Made by a program: the position numbers and the translations under genes. Below, piece by piece: positions 37,218 to 48,269 of a stretch of 64,000 bases of DNA; position 1 is the first letter of the stretch; every line of letters begins with the position of its first letter. The stretch is from NCBI RefSeq assembly GCF_902686445.1, contig NC_062213.1:36902741-36966740 (forward strand). The letters are read 5' to 3'. The DNA is from Sciurus carolinensis (Eukaryota > Chordata > Mammalia > Rodentia > Sciuridae). The notes beneath the pieces were generated by a model. That model did no database searches. It had not been told where the DNA came from and was given only the letters and a program-made list of their open reading frames with translations.

Positions 37218-37646
37218 TGTTTTAGTCAGCTTTTCCACTGCTGTGACTAACTGCTCTGATCAGCACAATTATAGAGGAGGAAAGGTTTATTGGAGGGCTC
37301 ATGGTTTCAGAGGTCTTAGTGCATAGAAGGCCGGCTCCATTCTTTGGGGCTCAAGGTAAGGTTGAACATCATGGCGGAAGAATGTGGTAGAGGGAAGCAG
37401 CTCACACCATCAGGAAACAGAGAGTTTCCACTCAACAGATGCAAATATGTACCCAAAGTCACGCCCTAATTTCCACCTCCTCGAGCCACACCCTACTGTT
37501 TTGGTTACCACTCAATTAATCCCTATCAGAGTATTAAGTCACTGATTGGATTAGGACTCTTACAACCCAATCCTTTATCCCCTGAACCTTCCTGCATTGT
37601 CTCACATGTGAGCTTTTGGGGGACACCTCACATCCAAACCATAACA
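37218..37646 (-). mobile_element. ERVL-MaLR-type solo LTR
   Basis: Antisense 429-bp LTR with ends TGTTTTAGTCAGC...CCAAACCATAACA. Flanks CGCAG (37213-37217) and GGCAG (37647-37651) fit a 5-bp duplication with one change. Closest in the window to the copy at 10570. No attached internal region. Confidence 0.85.
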
Positions 37647-39045
37647 GGCAGAGTGGCAGCCACACCGTCTTTGTTTGATGAACCATTTAGTGCCTTCCTC
37701 TCTGTCTCTCTGGATGGGAGCCAAGAAAGATGCTGAGAAAGATGGTTGGCCTAAGTCAAGGGCCTCAGCCATCAGCTGCTCCTCAGTTTACATCAGGAAG
37801 ACTTCGCTGGCAGTTTCGTGCTTCCTACACTGATGTCTCTGTTAGAAAGATGCAGCAGTCAGAAACTCCCAGACTGAGGGCCATGTCACGTCAGCAGGAG
37901 CTGTTCTTCACCAGGTGACAGAAGTGAGCCACTGTCCCCATCTCCTTAGGATGAAAGAGAGGTTATTGTTCTTCCAAATGCAAATGTGTGATGGTCCTGA
38001 CAACTCTGCTCCACTTAGCAGACAGCAGAGTCGCTGGCCAGCAGGAAGAGCCCTCCTGAGAGAAATTGGGGTTTGGTACCAGAGATCCAGGATGTGCAGC
38101 CACACAAATGCCTCCTCCAGACCTGTGGGGTTGAAGGGAAGGAGGAGGACAGAAAGGAACAGTGGGAAAGAGATGTGCAATTTCTAAAAGGGGGTGTCTT
38201 GCTGCTGCCTCCTGCCAGCCAGGTCTGTTCTGTCAGGTACATTTGCCTGAGTTACAGTTGGTGGCTACATGGAGAGCTCTGCTTTTATCTGGATGAGCAT
38301 CTCCTGGCTCCCTTAGCAAGCCCACTGGAAAAAATTAGCCCAAGACACCTTTCGGTGTCATCCATGCTTAAATCTCTCTGGTCATCACAGCATTCATGTC
38401 GATACACCCCGCACACCCCAGCCCGGATTCCTTTCGTCTTTCCCTCAGCCAGAGCATGGTAGGTGCTCAGTTTGCCCTCAGACTCTTTGGGCTTATTTTT
38501 GGAGCAGATGAAGGGCCCCCAGAAAGAGCTGGCTGATAAGATGTGTGCTCTGCATCTGCGATCAGAGATGAGCAGGGCGAAGAAGGCCCAGGGGTGTCAG
38601 CATTAGAAAGATTTCTCTGGAATGCGGGATGAAGTGTGTCTAATCAGCACTGCCCACCAGGCCTTGCCAAGTGCCTGTGGCCACGGAAACCAGGAGGGAA
38701 AGGAAGTGTGGTTCTGCCAACCAGGGAACTGTGAAAGATGGAGAGGGGATGCTGGGATCAGAGATGTCAGTGTCTGGCAGAAGAGAACCTGCTTGCAAGC
38801 CTGCTGGAGTCAGCTGGTCTAACGTGAGATGGAAGTGCAGGAAGGAGACATTCTTTGCATGGATGAGACCCAGTCTCTCAGTTGCCTCAGGAATAGAGGA
38901 CAAGGAAGGGCAGCTGACTGGAGCCTGCTCCCAGGGCACACAGTGGCCAACTCCCACTTGCCCTGCTGCCCAACATCTATCAGGGATGCCCTTGGATCTA
39001 ACACTGTCCTCTCAACAGCTTGCTCCTTTTTTAACTGACATGACC
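37647..39045. other. Non-coding stretch
   Basis: GC content is higher than in the surroundings and several 60-130-codon frames overlap on both strands (37730-39124). None has a domain or coherent splice sites, so I do not call a gene. Confidence 0.4.
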
Positions 39046-39046
39046 A

Positions 39047-39090
39047 AAAAAATAAAAAATAAATAAATAAACAAAACAAACAAACAAAAT
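39047..39090. repeat. A-rich (AAAT)/(AAAC) repeat
   Basis: 'aaaaaaataaaaaataaataaataaacaaaacaaacaaacaaaa': low-complexity tail-like run without a recognisable SINE upstream. Confidence 0.85.
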
Positions 39091-39420
39091 CTCTTGGAAG
39101 AGGAATAAGGTTTTTAAATGCCAACTAAACTAGGTTACCCCCTCCTCTCTCTTGCTTGCTCCAGACCTGGCCACAGTGCTGGTGCCCTGATTTTAGGTTA
39201 CGTGCTCTGAGAAGGACAGGGGCTCAGTAGGGAGGGCACTGGTCACTTGGCCCTACCAGCAGATGCCAGGGGGACAGTCTGAAGCTAAACAAATAGACCA
39301 TAGAAGTTCCCAGGCCTCTCTAGCTTGAGAATTAGGACAAATATCCATCATGGAAATGACATTGAAAGAGACCAAGAAAACTGATGTCAGTGGAGTTAAA
39401 TGACTTGCTGAAGATCATTT
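39091..39420. other. Unique non-coding stretch
   Basis: Nothing recognised. Confidence 0.45.
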
Positions 39421-39424
39421 ATTT

Positions 39425-39500
39425 ATTTGTTCCAGAAACATCTACTGAGTACCAGGCTCTGGGAGGAATGTTAAGATATGACATGAATAAAGTGCTTTTG
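39425..39500 (+). repeat. Old mammalian interspersed repeat fragment
   Basis: 'tttgttccagaaacatctactgagtaccaggctctgggaggaatg' matches the start of the family at 28160. Confidence 0.45.
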
Positions 39501-40049
39501 AAGTCACCAGTTCCAGCAGGCTCTGATCATGGCCAGTGGCAGGTGCAAACCCAGATGCTTCCAAACCAAGCCAGGAAGTGTTCAAGCCCCAGCTGGGGGA
39601 GGTGAGAGTAGGGGACCCAGGCTCAGTTTTGTGTTGAGGTCAGCCTATGGTGTGCTGCCTCCCACGCATCCACGGAGCGTGACCTCCCTTGAAACTCTTC
39701 CCTATTTGTCAAATCCTTACTGACTTTGGCCTAAGATTGCTGTGCACGCTTCTTCTCCCTCTGTCAACATTCTGCTGGGAGACCTCCTTTCTCAAGGCTA
39801 TGTTCATTTGGTATATTTTTAATCTTCCAAGTTGTTGTAAGTGACAATTATACCAAATATTTTGCTATTACAACAGATTTTTCTAATCTCCTATAACATT
39901 TTTTCCTTATCACTTTTTTAGCCTTTGGAAAAAAATACTGCAACTTATTTCTGATTGTATTGCCACTGGTGACCTGTCCCCCAAACCAGTGCCACACAGT
40001 AAGGGCTTTATTACAGCATCATTACATCTCTGGGTATCTATGTCCTTCT
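39501..40049. other. Unique non-coding stretch
   Basis: Nothing recognised. Confidence 0.45.
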
Positions 40050-40560
40050 CAGTCAACTACGCTGTGGAACAAATAAACACAAAGTATCAGTGGCACATTA
40101 CAGCTGCAAGCACTTGTTTCTACCTCATGTGACTGCAGGTCAGCTGGGCTTGGCCAGGTGTGGATCCAGGCTATAGGCTTGGATCAGGTCTGTCCCATAT
40201 GGCTGTCGTTCTTCTTGGACCATCAGGCTGCAGGGGCATATTCTTTTCATGACAATATCAGAAATTCAACAGGGACCCGTGGAAGCAAACAATGTCTTTT
40301 AGGACCCAGACTCAGAACTTATGCATAATCACTTCTGCCCACATTCCAATGACCAAAGCAAGTCTCATAGCCAAGAACAACATCAGTGTGGCAGAGATAT
40401 ATATTCTTCTAGTGGGAACAACTACAAAATCACATGGCAAAGGGGAGATGGGAGATTGGGAAGGCAAGATAATCTGTTAGCTGTACTGCTGCATAAGAAG
40501 GGTCTCTGGGGCTCTGACCATCTCTTAAGAAGACTTTCAATTAATCCTCTTGCACTTAGC
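40050..40560 (-). repeat. Old LTR-like interspersed repeat
   Basis: 'actgcaggtcagctgggcttggccaggtg', 'acttctgcccacattccaatgaccaaagcaagtctcatagcc' and 'aatcacatggcaaaggggagatggg' match an old family apparently related to 3476-3990. The 115-codon frame at 40321-40668 overlaps it. Confidence 0.45.
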
Positions 40561-41165
40561 CTCCACATCTCCTACTTCCATAAATACCCAGTCCTGCTAA
40601 TTCCTGAGCCATTTGGGATCATGCAACATAGATCTGGTTGCTTCTCAGATTTCCCACTACTGCCTTAGGATTCACATTTTCAGGTTCGTTGAGTCAGTGA
40701 CCACCTGCCCATCTGCTTTCCAGCTTCCGAAATTTCATTGCTGTTGTCTCTTTTTGCATTTTATTCGCCCTTGTAGGTTTCCGTCTGTAATAAAATCCTC
40801 TCACTGTCATTTTCATGGGGTTTGGGGAAAGAGTAGGGTTACATGCATCATGGTTCCCACCTGACTTTCAACCCATGAGCAGCCACCTTGCCCTCATTGA
40901 CTGCTTTGGCTTTAATTATGAGCTACTCAGAGTCCCTTGTTGCCCGGAGACAACCAAGTGAAGGAACTTCGATGAAGTGTCTGACGGGTTGGTGACTCAC
41001 CTCTCAGTCTGGGTTGCAGGAATAATATCAGCTGCAGAGTAACCCTTTCTGACTCAATGTTGTGTCCACAAACACCAATAAATGATAGACACTGTCTACC
41101 TCTTCAAAGTTCTGAGTGCATAGTATATTTATTTTTTACCTGACCCTGAGGCATAAGAATTATTT
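40561..41165. other. Unique non-coding stretch
   Basis: Nothing recognised. Confidence 0.45.
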
Positions 41166-41166
41166 A

Positions 41167-41322
41167 GAGCCATCAAGGTGGCCATGCCTATAATCCCAGC
41201 AGCTTGGGAGACTGAGGCAGAACTACAAGTTCAAAACCAGCCTCAGCAATAAGGGCTGGGGATGTGGCTCAGTGATTAAGTGACTTGGGTTCAATCTCTG
41301 GTACAAAAAAAAAAAAAAAATT
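41167..41322 (+). mobile_element. B1-dID composite SINE
   Basis: Sense: 7SL half ('aaggtggccatgcctataatcccagcagcttgggagactgaggcag') followed by ID half ('gggctggggatgtggctcagtgattaagtgacttgggttcaatctctggtac') and an A16 tail. The junction shows the composite order directly. Confidence 0.88.
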
Positions 41323-41766
41323 TAGATTAACACACACACACATTAACCAGCTAGAATTTCGTATGCAAAAGAACACAAAATATATCTGTGTGGTCTGTTT
41401 GGACTACCTTCAATCATTTTCTATCAGTTCATTGGAAATAATGGGGGAGGATTGGGGTGGGAGGGGTGCATTATAAGTCATTATGTAGTCAGCTGCTTAA
41501 CTTTTTCTAATGTGGATGGACCATTGGAGCTCCCATCGGCCAGATGGGAAGACTGAGGACAAAGAATGCTCTAATAGTAATAACACTTATGTCCTAAAGT
41601 TTGCTAGACCTGCAGTTTCTCTAACAGCACTGGGAATACACAGCTAGCATGATAGTAGCCATCAAAGTTGAAAAACCACCTCAAAACTGAATGGAAACAT
41701 TTTGGAGTGCCAGTGGAACAAGGTATAGGCAGGGGAAGAAGGGAAATTGGCCTGAAATGATTATTG
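41323..41766. other. Unique non-coding stretch
   Basis: Short (CA)6 at 41331-41342; otherwise nothing recognised. Confidence 0.45.
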
Positions 41767-41771
41767 AACCT

Positions 41772-42180
41772 TGTTGTGGTTTGGATGTGGCATCCCCAAA
41801 AGCTCAGGTGTGGAACAGTGTGAGAAGATTCAGAGGAGAAATGATTGGGTTACAAGAGCCACCTGATAGGATTAATTGAGAAGTAACTGGCAGGTGCGGT
41901 ATGGCTGGAGGAGGTAGGGTTTTGGGGTGTGGTTTTGGGGTGTATATTTGTATCTGGCAAGTGGAGACCTCTCTCTGCTTCCTGACCATCATGTGAGCTG
42001 GTTCCCTCTGCCACACTCTTCCGCCATGTTGTTCAGCCTTACCTCAGGCCCTGAGGAATGGAGCCGGCTGTGTATGGATGGAGACTTCTGAAACTGTGAG
42101 CCCCCAAATAAAGTTTTCCTCCTCTAAATTTGTTCTGGTTGGGTCTTTTAGTCACTGCAGTGAAAAAACTGACTAAATCC
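41772..42180 (+). mobile_element. ERVL-MaLR-type solo LTR
   Basis: Sense 409-bp LTR: 'tgttgtggtttggatgtggcatcccc' to 'actgactaaatcc'. Perfect 5-bp target duplication AACCT (41767-41771 and 42181-42185). AATAAA at 42107-42112 within 'ccccaaataaagttttcctcc' is a retained poly(A) signal. Same family as 14777. Confidence 0.88.
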
Positions 42181-42185
42181 AACCT

Positions 42186-42345
42186 GCAACTGGAAAACAG
42201 GGGTTCAAATTCCAATTCTGCCTCTTACATTCTGTATCACCTGGGATCATTTTCTTCATCTCTTGAATGAGAAGACAAGTCTCCTTATTCATTGGGTTGT
42301 TAGGAAAAGTAAAGGGTCCAAGGAAAGCTGTTTGCTAAATAAATG
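42186..42345 (+). repeat. MIR SINE
   Basis: 'aacaggggttcaaattccaattctgcctcttacattctgtatcacctgggatcattttcttcatctcttgaatgag' follows MIR. Confidence 0.7.
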
Positions 42346-42499
42346 TGCTATTCGAATACAAGTCTTTATTTGAAGATACTTTTGAATATGAGTAATTTAT
42401 ATAGGTGGGTTGGTTGTAAGCCGTGCATTTTGATGTGCTTTCTATTGCTTGAAATACATTATTCCTGGAAAACCGAATGAACTCTGTGAGTTGTTTACT

Positions 42500-42662
42500 A
42501 TTCAATGGACTTAATAATAAACACCCAGTGGGCACTTGGTTGGTGCCAGGCCCTGTTCTAAGCATATGAAGTCATCTAATCCTCAGAACAACTCTACAAA
42601 GCAGGTTCTCTAGCTGTGATTGTTATCATTTTAAAATGAGGAAAGCTGTGGCCTAGGAAGTT
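42500..42662 (+). repeat. Old MIR/L2-age interspersed repeat fragment
   Basis: 'gtgccaggccctgttctaagcatatgaagtcatctaatcctcagaacaactctacaaagcagg' and 'aaaatgaggaaagctg' match the family at 690. Confidence 0.65.
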
Positions 42663-42981
42663 AATTTAAGTAAGTTGATCAATCTTACCTCACTGACTGG
42701 CAGGCCCAGGGCCCCCCACAGACAGCCTGGCTCCAGGGTCTGCAGGTGTCTACTGCCCTACACTCTGGCGTTGTGGAATGGCTTCCATGCACACCACCAT
42801 CCTCTTAGCCCCTCCTTTCTGGGCTTTTTTTCCTCTGAAGGTCCACTGCATGTTCATGTCTCCAGGGTCCTCTCTCTTGGACTTTATTTTCATCTCAATA
42901 CCCTTTCCCTAAATAGGTGCTCCACATCCCTGACTTCAATCAGCATCTATATGCTAATGAACTCCATACCCAAGTTCAACC

Positions 42982-42985
<4 letters not shown>

Positions 42986-43033
<48 letters not shown>
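42986..43033. repeat. (CT)24 microsatellite
   Basis: Pure CT run. The 146-codon frame crossing it (42675-43115) is not a gene. Confidence 0.95.
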
Positions 43034-43035
<2 letters not shown>

Positions 43036-43429
43036 CTCCCAGAGGGATCTATTTTCATCACTTGCAAGTCTTAAAATTCACCTCCAACTCCTCCTATTTA
43101 AAGTTTTGCTCATGACCTTTCTTCTTACCCTCTAAAGCAGCTCCTTCTAGGAGTGCCCTTCACTAAAATGGGCAGGGAAGAGGCATGAGATCACCCTTGA
43201 GTCTCCTTATTCACCTCCTGTATCCATCCAGTTCATCAGTAAGTCCTGTTAACTCAGTAACCTAAATGGCTCCATGTCATCCATGTCTTTACAGCTTAGG
43301 CCTGCATCCTGGTCCTGACCAGCACCCTCTCTCACCTCCACGACAGTGACATCTTCTCTGAGCAGTCTCCCTCCCTCTAGCCTTGCACTCCTGTCCTTGT
43401 CTCACATTGCCATCGATAGAACCTTTTCA

Positions 43430-43980
43430 TGACTTGAAGCTAATCATGGACCTTCCAGCTTAGAACCCTTCCAGGACCTTAAGATAAAGGCCACCTTCTT
43501 TAACTTGGCTCCCAAGGTTGGTCTGACCTGGCCCATCCTACTTCCTCAGGTTTGGCTTCCATTCTACTTTCTGACATTCTTTTCTACTGAAATAGCAAAC
43601 TTCTGTCAGCATCTTATGCACCTGTGTTTCACTTCAGGACCTCTGCACACGAAGCTGTTACTTTCACCGAGAACAATCTCCTTCGCTTATCCACTACACG
43701 TTAAGGTCCAGTTTCTAGTCATATTTCAGGAAATAATTTAAAGGGAAAATTTCATGGGAAGCCTTTCCTGACTCTTCTAACCTTTACTAAGTGCCCTATA
43801 TAACACTTACTATCATTTATTGCAGTTGTTGTGTTGATTGTCCCTCTGGCTACGCTGTAAATCCCTTAAGGGCAGGTTCCACGAAGGTCTAGGTTATGAC
43901 CGTCTCTCTTGAAACTAGCACAAAGCCTGGCTCATAGCAAGAACTCAAAAATGATTCATTGAATGTTAAATGAATGTCAT
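43430..43980 (+). repeat. L2 LINE 3' region
   Basis: 'taaggccaccttctttaacttggctcccaaggttggtctgacctggccc', 'ggacctctgcacacgaagctgttac', 'gggaagcctttcctgactcttctaac', 'gtaaatcccttaagggcaggttcc' and 'aaagcctggctcatagcaagaactcaaaaatgattcattgaatg' give the L2 3' end in order over 550 bp. Confidence 0.8.
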
Positions 43981-44822
43981 ACAAAAACACCAAAGGTTAT
44001 AAATTTCCAAAATAAGACACCACCCCCCGAAAATCATTATTCTTTTATCCTGAAGAGATCACCAAGTGAGAAGGCACACCGAAATAAATCATTCCAGACA
44101 TATCGGGGGGATTAAAGACAGTAAGAAGCAGACTTTCCTCCTTTTTTTCAGAAAGTTCGATGCCCTATTAATTTCTGATCTTTTGTTCTCCCGGAGAAGT
44201 GAGGAGGTGATGGAGAGATAATGGGTCATGAGGCTGAAGAGGTTCTAGAGGGTATTTCTAAATGCCTCATGCCCCTGAGGAAAGGGGAAATCTGAGGACC
44301 TCCTTTTTTGTCAAGTTGAACAAAGAAGTTGGTTCAAATACTGGAATCCAGGCCTGGCAGGAGATGAGGCTTTGAAAGCAGGGATTGAGGACAGGGTCCA
44401 GACTCACCTTGGCCATCATGAAATTTCTCTTCTACGTACATATTTCCCAAAGCCAAGCATCACCTGTGTTCCACGGCAGAAGACACATTGCTGGAGGTGA
44501 CATGGACTCACCGTATCAGCCGGATCACTTTTCCCTAAACGTGCTTGTCTCCCGCTCTTCTCCTTATTCACTGTGGTTTAATTTCCTCTGTCCCAGTCTC
44601 TTCGTCCATATGAATAGACCAATGGCTTCTCCAGTCATTAGAGATAAAGTTCCAAATGAGAGCTCCTAGTCTCTTAGCTCTCTCCAATTTTCTTCTGCAT
44701 CACATGGCATAGTTTGTAATTTTAAGCTTGTTTGCATGATAATTTTTTAAAACTGCTCCCTTCCCTATTTTAACTCCTGCCTCCTTCCTTTTCCCTATCT
44801 CCACTCCCACCCTACACCTTGA
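43981..44822. other. Non-coding stretch
   Basis: No gene recognised; the 94-codon frame at 44385-44669 has no recognisable domain. Confidence 0.45.
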
Positions 44823-44824
44823 CT

Positions 44825-44928
44825 ACCAAGGACAGGGCCTTTGTTTATTTTGTTTCTCAGAGCCTAGCATAACATCTGGCACATAGTAGGACCTCAGTAA
44901 ATACATGGTTAAAAAGTAGCTGGTTGAA
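44825..44928 (+). repeat. L2 3'-end fragment
   Basis: 'aaggacagggcctttgtttattttgtttctcagagcctagcataacatctggcacatagtaggacctcagtaaatac' is the L2 tail. Confidence 0.75.
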
Positions 44929-45834
44929 TGAGTCTCATAATGAGGAAAGACGGGCAGGAGACTCCGTGACTATTGCACATATTAACTTGGCTCTTCAGAG
45001 CCCTGCTTGGGCTACCTTAGGTGAAAAGATTAATTGCAAGAGAGGAACAAGGAAGGATAAGAAGGCCTCTCCTCATGCTGAGTACAATCGCTGCTCTGAT
45101 AGCCCAGCAATTGTTCCACTGCTTTCTGGGTTGGTTGCCGTGTATTTCATCTTCGGTCACACTGCAGTGCCAACCAAAAGCAAAGGTTACAAGCCTGGGA
45201 TTTGAATAAAAATTTAGTGACAGGATTATTTGTAGAGGTACAGGAATGAGCAGGGGAGCCAGGCAGGTTGCTAAAGCACCTGGGAACTAGCATTGGTGAG
45301 AAGCTGTTATTACTCTTGAATCCGGTGGTTAAAGCTGGAGGTGTGGAAGGGGCCGGCAGCAGGCGCCATCCCTACGGAGGGATGGAAGATGGAAGACATG
45401 CCTCAAAGTCTTTCTCCTCTCACCTCTTGATCTCCTGCATCTTCCAGTTGACACTGTCCAATGGGACGGATCCCAGGCAATGCCATCTTTACATGTCAGC
45501 TTCCTGAGGCACAGACAGGCAGGAGAAGAGCCATCAGGGGCCATTTTTGTGGGTGATTCCTTCTTTGTGATTCCCCAACTCCTTCTTGCTCACATGCTTG
45601 GGTCAGCCTATGATAAAGGCTCTCAGAAGGGGTCATGGGCAGCAGATTCTTCAGAGGACACAGTCTGACTGAAAGTCACCTTTGTCGGACTTGTCTAGCA
45701 CACTCCCTTTTATCCCAGTGGTGACCATCTTCACATATGAAGGATGATAATATCAATATTAGGTTGCTGGAAGGGACCAGCTAATACTCCCCATTAGAGT
45801 AACCCAGGACACGTTGCTTCTGATGATCAGATTC
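44929..45834. other. Non-coding stretch
   Basis: Overlapping short frames (44924-45668), none with a domain. Confidence 0.45.
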
Positions 45835-45885
45835 ATCAAAACTATAGGGTAACAATCAAGAATGTGAAGAGAAGGGCTGGGGAGA

Positions 45886-45897
45886 TAGCTCAGTAGG
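45886..45897 (+). promoter_or_regulatory. Pol III A box of ID SINE
   Basis: TAGCTCAGTAGG, close to the A-box consensus, 32 nt upstream of the B box. Confidence 0.6.
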
Positions 45898-45929
45898 TAG
45901 AGTGCTTGCCTTGCAAACACAAGGCCCTG

Positions 45930-45940
45930 GGTTCGATCCC
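45930..45940 (+). promoter_or_regulatory. Pol III B box of ID SINE
   Basis: GGTTCGATCCC, a perfect match to the GGTTCGANNCC consensus. Confidence 0.7.
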
Positions 45941-46463
45941 CAGCACCTAAAAAAGAAGAATGTGAAGAGAGAGTCTACAGAATGGGAGAAAGTATTTGCC
46001 ATCTGCATTTCAGCATTAACATCCAGGATATAAAAAGAACTCAAAAAACTTAACAGCAAGAAAACAAATAACCCAGTCAATAAATGGGCAAAGGAACTGA
46101 ACAGGTACCTCACAGAAGAAATATAATCAGTCAACATGTTTTCAAATATATGAAAAAGTGTTCAACTTCTCTAGTAATTAGAGAAATGTAAATTAAAACT
46201 GCACTGAGATTTCATCTCACTTCAGCCAGGATGGCAATTATCAAGAATACAAGTAACAATAAATGTTGGCGAGGATGTGGGGAAAAGGGTACACTCATAC
46301 ATTGCTGGTGGAACTGCAAATTCGTGCAACCACTCTGGAAAGCAGTATGGAAATTCCTCAGAAAACTTGTAATGGAACCACAATTTGAACCAGTTATCCC
46401 ACTCCTCGTTATATACTACCCAAAGGATTTTAAATCAGCATAACGTAGTGATGTTTATAGCAG

Positions 46464-46568
46464 CTCACTGGGTATATAGCTCAGTTGGTAGAATGCTTGC
46501 CTCACGAGCACAATGCCCTGGGTTCAATCCCCAGCACCACAAACAAACAAAATAAAAACTAACTGGAA
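46464..46568 (+). mobile_element. ID SINE nested in L1
   Basis: 'gggtatatagctcagttggtagaatgcttgcctcacgagcacaatgccctgggttcaatccccagcaccac' with a (AAAC)-rich tail. Perfect 13-bp duplication ATGTTTATAGCAG (46451-46463 and 46569-46581). A box 46477-46488; B box 46521-46531 has one change (GGTTCAATCCC). Confidence 0.92.
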
Positions 46569-47083
46569 ATGTTTATAGCAGCCCAATTTATAATAACTAA
46601 GCTATGAACTAGCATAGGTGCCCTTCAACAGATGAATGGATAAAGAAAATGTGGTCTATATAAACAATGGAATATTACTCAGCCATAAAGAAGAATGAAA
46701 TTATGGCACTTGCCAGTAAACGGATAGAAATGGAGAATATCATGCTAAGTGAAAAAAGTCAATCACCCGCAAAACAAAGACTGAATGTTCTCTCCGATAT
46801 GCAGATGCTAATACACATTAAGGAGGGGGTGGTGAGAATAAAATTCTTTGGATTAGACAAAGGGGAATGAAGGGAAGGGAGGAGGGATGGAAATAGGAAA
46901 GACAGAATGAATCAGATGTAACTTTCTTATGTTCATATGTGAATATACCACCTGTGAAACTCCACATCGTGTACAACCACAAAAATGGGAAGTTGAACTC
47001 CATGTATGTATAATATGTCAAAATACACTCTACTGTCACGTATGTCTAAAAAGAACAAATTAAAAAAAGAAAAAAAAGAGCTG

Positions 47084-47667
47084 CCAGGGACTGAAGTTCT
47101 TCAAACATGATGTATCCTCAGCACCCAGGGTTAGATGGGATGTCTGGCTGCCCCAGTTGTTGTGTTCAGAGTCTGGCTCGTGAGCTGTGGCTGTTCTGCT
47201 TCTAATCAGAATAAGCATGGTCACTTATATTCATAAAACGTGAGTGCATCTGTCAATGAGGTTTCTGATAAAAGGAACAGGGCATGATTCTGTTTAGTCC
47301 TAATCAGCTCTGCAAAACCTCCTGCAGATAGGAAATGAACATTTTCTGGTGTTTTGAATTATGTTAGAAGTTGACTTTCCAGAAAGTGACAGCAACCGGT
47401 TGTTGGTCGGTTGGTGGCAGTAGGGACGCTGTTCTGCTGGAGTGCCTGTTCTTTCAGGGCGTGGGCTCTTCCAGAGCAAAGCCGACAACCCTCCCCTTTA
47501 CCTCCAACTTCTGCAGTTCTCATTTCTCAAGCCCCAGTGCCAATGTCCCTTCTCATGAGACAGCACTGAGGTTGTGCAGGCTAGCCACATGCGTTCTGTA
47601 TCTCTCGTCTCCCACTCATCTGCAGACCCTGAATTTCTCCATCTGTAAATGTGGGTGGCAATTGGAT
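47084..47667. other. Unique non-coding stretch
   Basis: Nothing recognised; the 135-codon frame at 47371-47778 is domainless. Confidence 0.45.
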
Positions 47668-47816
47668 GATCACACCTTCCAGCATTTTTCACACTATATT
47701 ACCATTGTTCTGATTCCATTTTTCTTATTGGTCTGTGAGCTCTTTACTGGCAACAGTGAGCAATTGGTGATGGTTTGAGATTGGTTAAAAAGATGGAAAC
47801 GTTCCAGAGCACAGCA
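47668..47816 (+). repeat. Diverged duplicated block, copy A
   Basis: Shares 'ttgttctgatt/ccggc..', 'gtctgtgagctctt', 'ggcaacag/ggcgacag' and 'ttccagagcacagcaagg' in order with 48270-48428. Source family unknown. Confidence 0.7.
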
Positions 47817-47865
47817 AGGTGATATCCGATGACCAGCCCATATTTACAGGTGGAGAAATTAACTA

Positions 47866-48105
47866 TATAGTACCATGGTGAAGCATGTGGGCATTAGATC
47901 CAGAGTACCTGGTTTCAAATGCTGGCTCCATCACCTGCAAACCATATGATCTTCAGAAAGTTAGTGAAACTTTCAATTCCTCAGTTTCTCCATCTGTAAA
48001 ATGGAAATCGCACGAGGTATAAAAGGTCTGTTGTGGGTATTAAGTGAGTTAAAGAAAAAGCCCTTGGAAGAACTCCTCACACGTAGTAAGCCTTTAATGG
48101 ATGAT
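47866..48105 (+). repeat. MIR SINE, nearly full length
   Basis: 'ctggtttcaaatgctggctccatcacctgc', 'cctcagtttctccatctgtaaaatgg', 'ggtattaagtgagttaaag' and 'ctcacacgtagtaagcctttaatgg' give MIR from 5' to 3'. Confidence 0.85.
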
Positions 48106-48269
48106 GCTTTATCATTCCCTGTCTCACTGTGTGGTAAGAATTCAGTTAGGTCAAACGTGACCACCTAGTATTCAGTTCTCAGGAAATGATTGTGGAAGTT
48201 GTCATGTTGCATTTTTACTGTTATTTTCCATCAGGCCAGGGAGGGGCTGTGGCTACTCTGCGTCCTACA

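Larger units (their letters stand above)
45873..45955 (+). mobile_element. ID SINE nested in L1
   Basis: Near-canonical ID element: 'gggctggggagatagctcagtaggtagagtgcttgcc..ggttcgatccccagcacc' and a short A tail. Perfect 15-bp duplication AAGAATGTGAAGAGA (45858-45872 and 45956-45970) made of L1 sequence shows insertion into the older L1. Derived from tRNA-Ala. Not a tRNA gene. Confidence 0.93.
45835..47083 (+). mobile_element. 5'-truncated L1 (ORF2 C-terminus and 3' UTR) with two nested ID SINEs
   Basis: After removing the two SINEs, this is the last ~450 codons' worth of L1 end: 'gtgaagagagagtctacagaatgggag', the Cys-rich block at 46252-46330 (Cys-Trp-Arg-Gly-Cys-Gly-Glu-Lys-Gly ... His-Cys-Trp-Trp), 'actcagccataaagaagaatg', then a 3' UTR ending in an A-rich tail near 47050-47082. 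Parallel to 59045-60050 of the long L1 but a different 3' UTR. Several lesions. Target duplication not found. Confidence 0.85.

Noticed and set aside
37730..39124. Cluster of overlapping 60-130-codon frames suggesting an exon-rich or retrocopy region
   Set aside because: Frames overlap on both strands, consistent with higher GC content; no poly(A) tail, target duplication, domain or consistent splice sites found.
42675..43135. 146- and 72-codon frames with long Leu/Ser runs
   Set aside because: Caused by the (CT)24 microsatellite.
45873..45955. tRNA-Ala-like gene
   Set aside because: It has tRNA-like A and B boxes but an A tail and a 15-bp target duplication, and no complete cloverleaf; it is an ID SINE.
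46231..46443. Zinc-knuckle-like Cys/His protein frame
   Set aside because: It is the C-terminal Cys-rich region of L1 ORF2 in a truncated copy.
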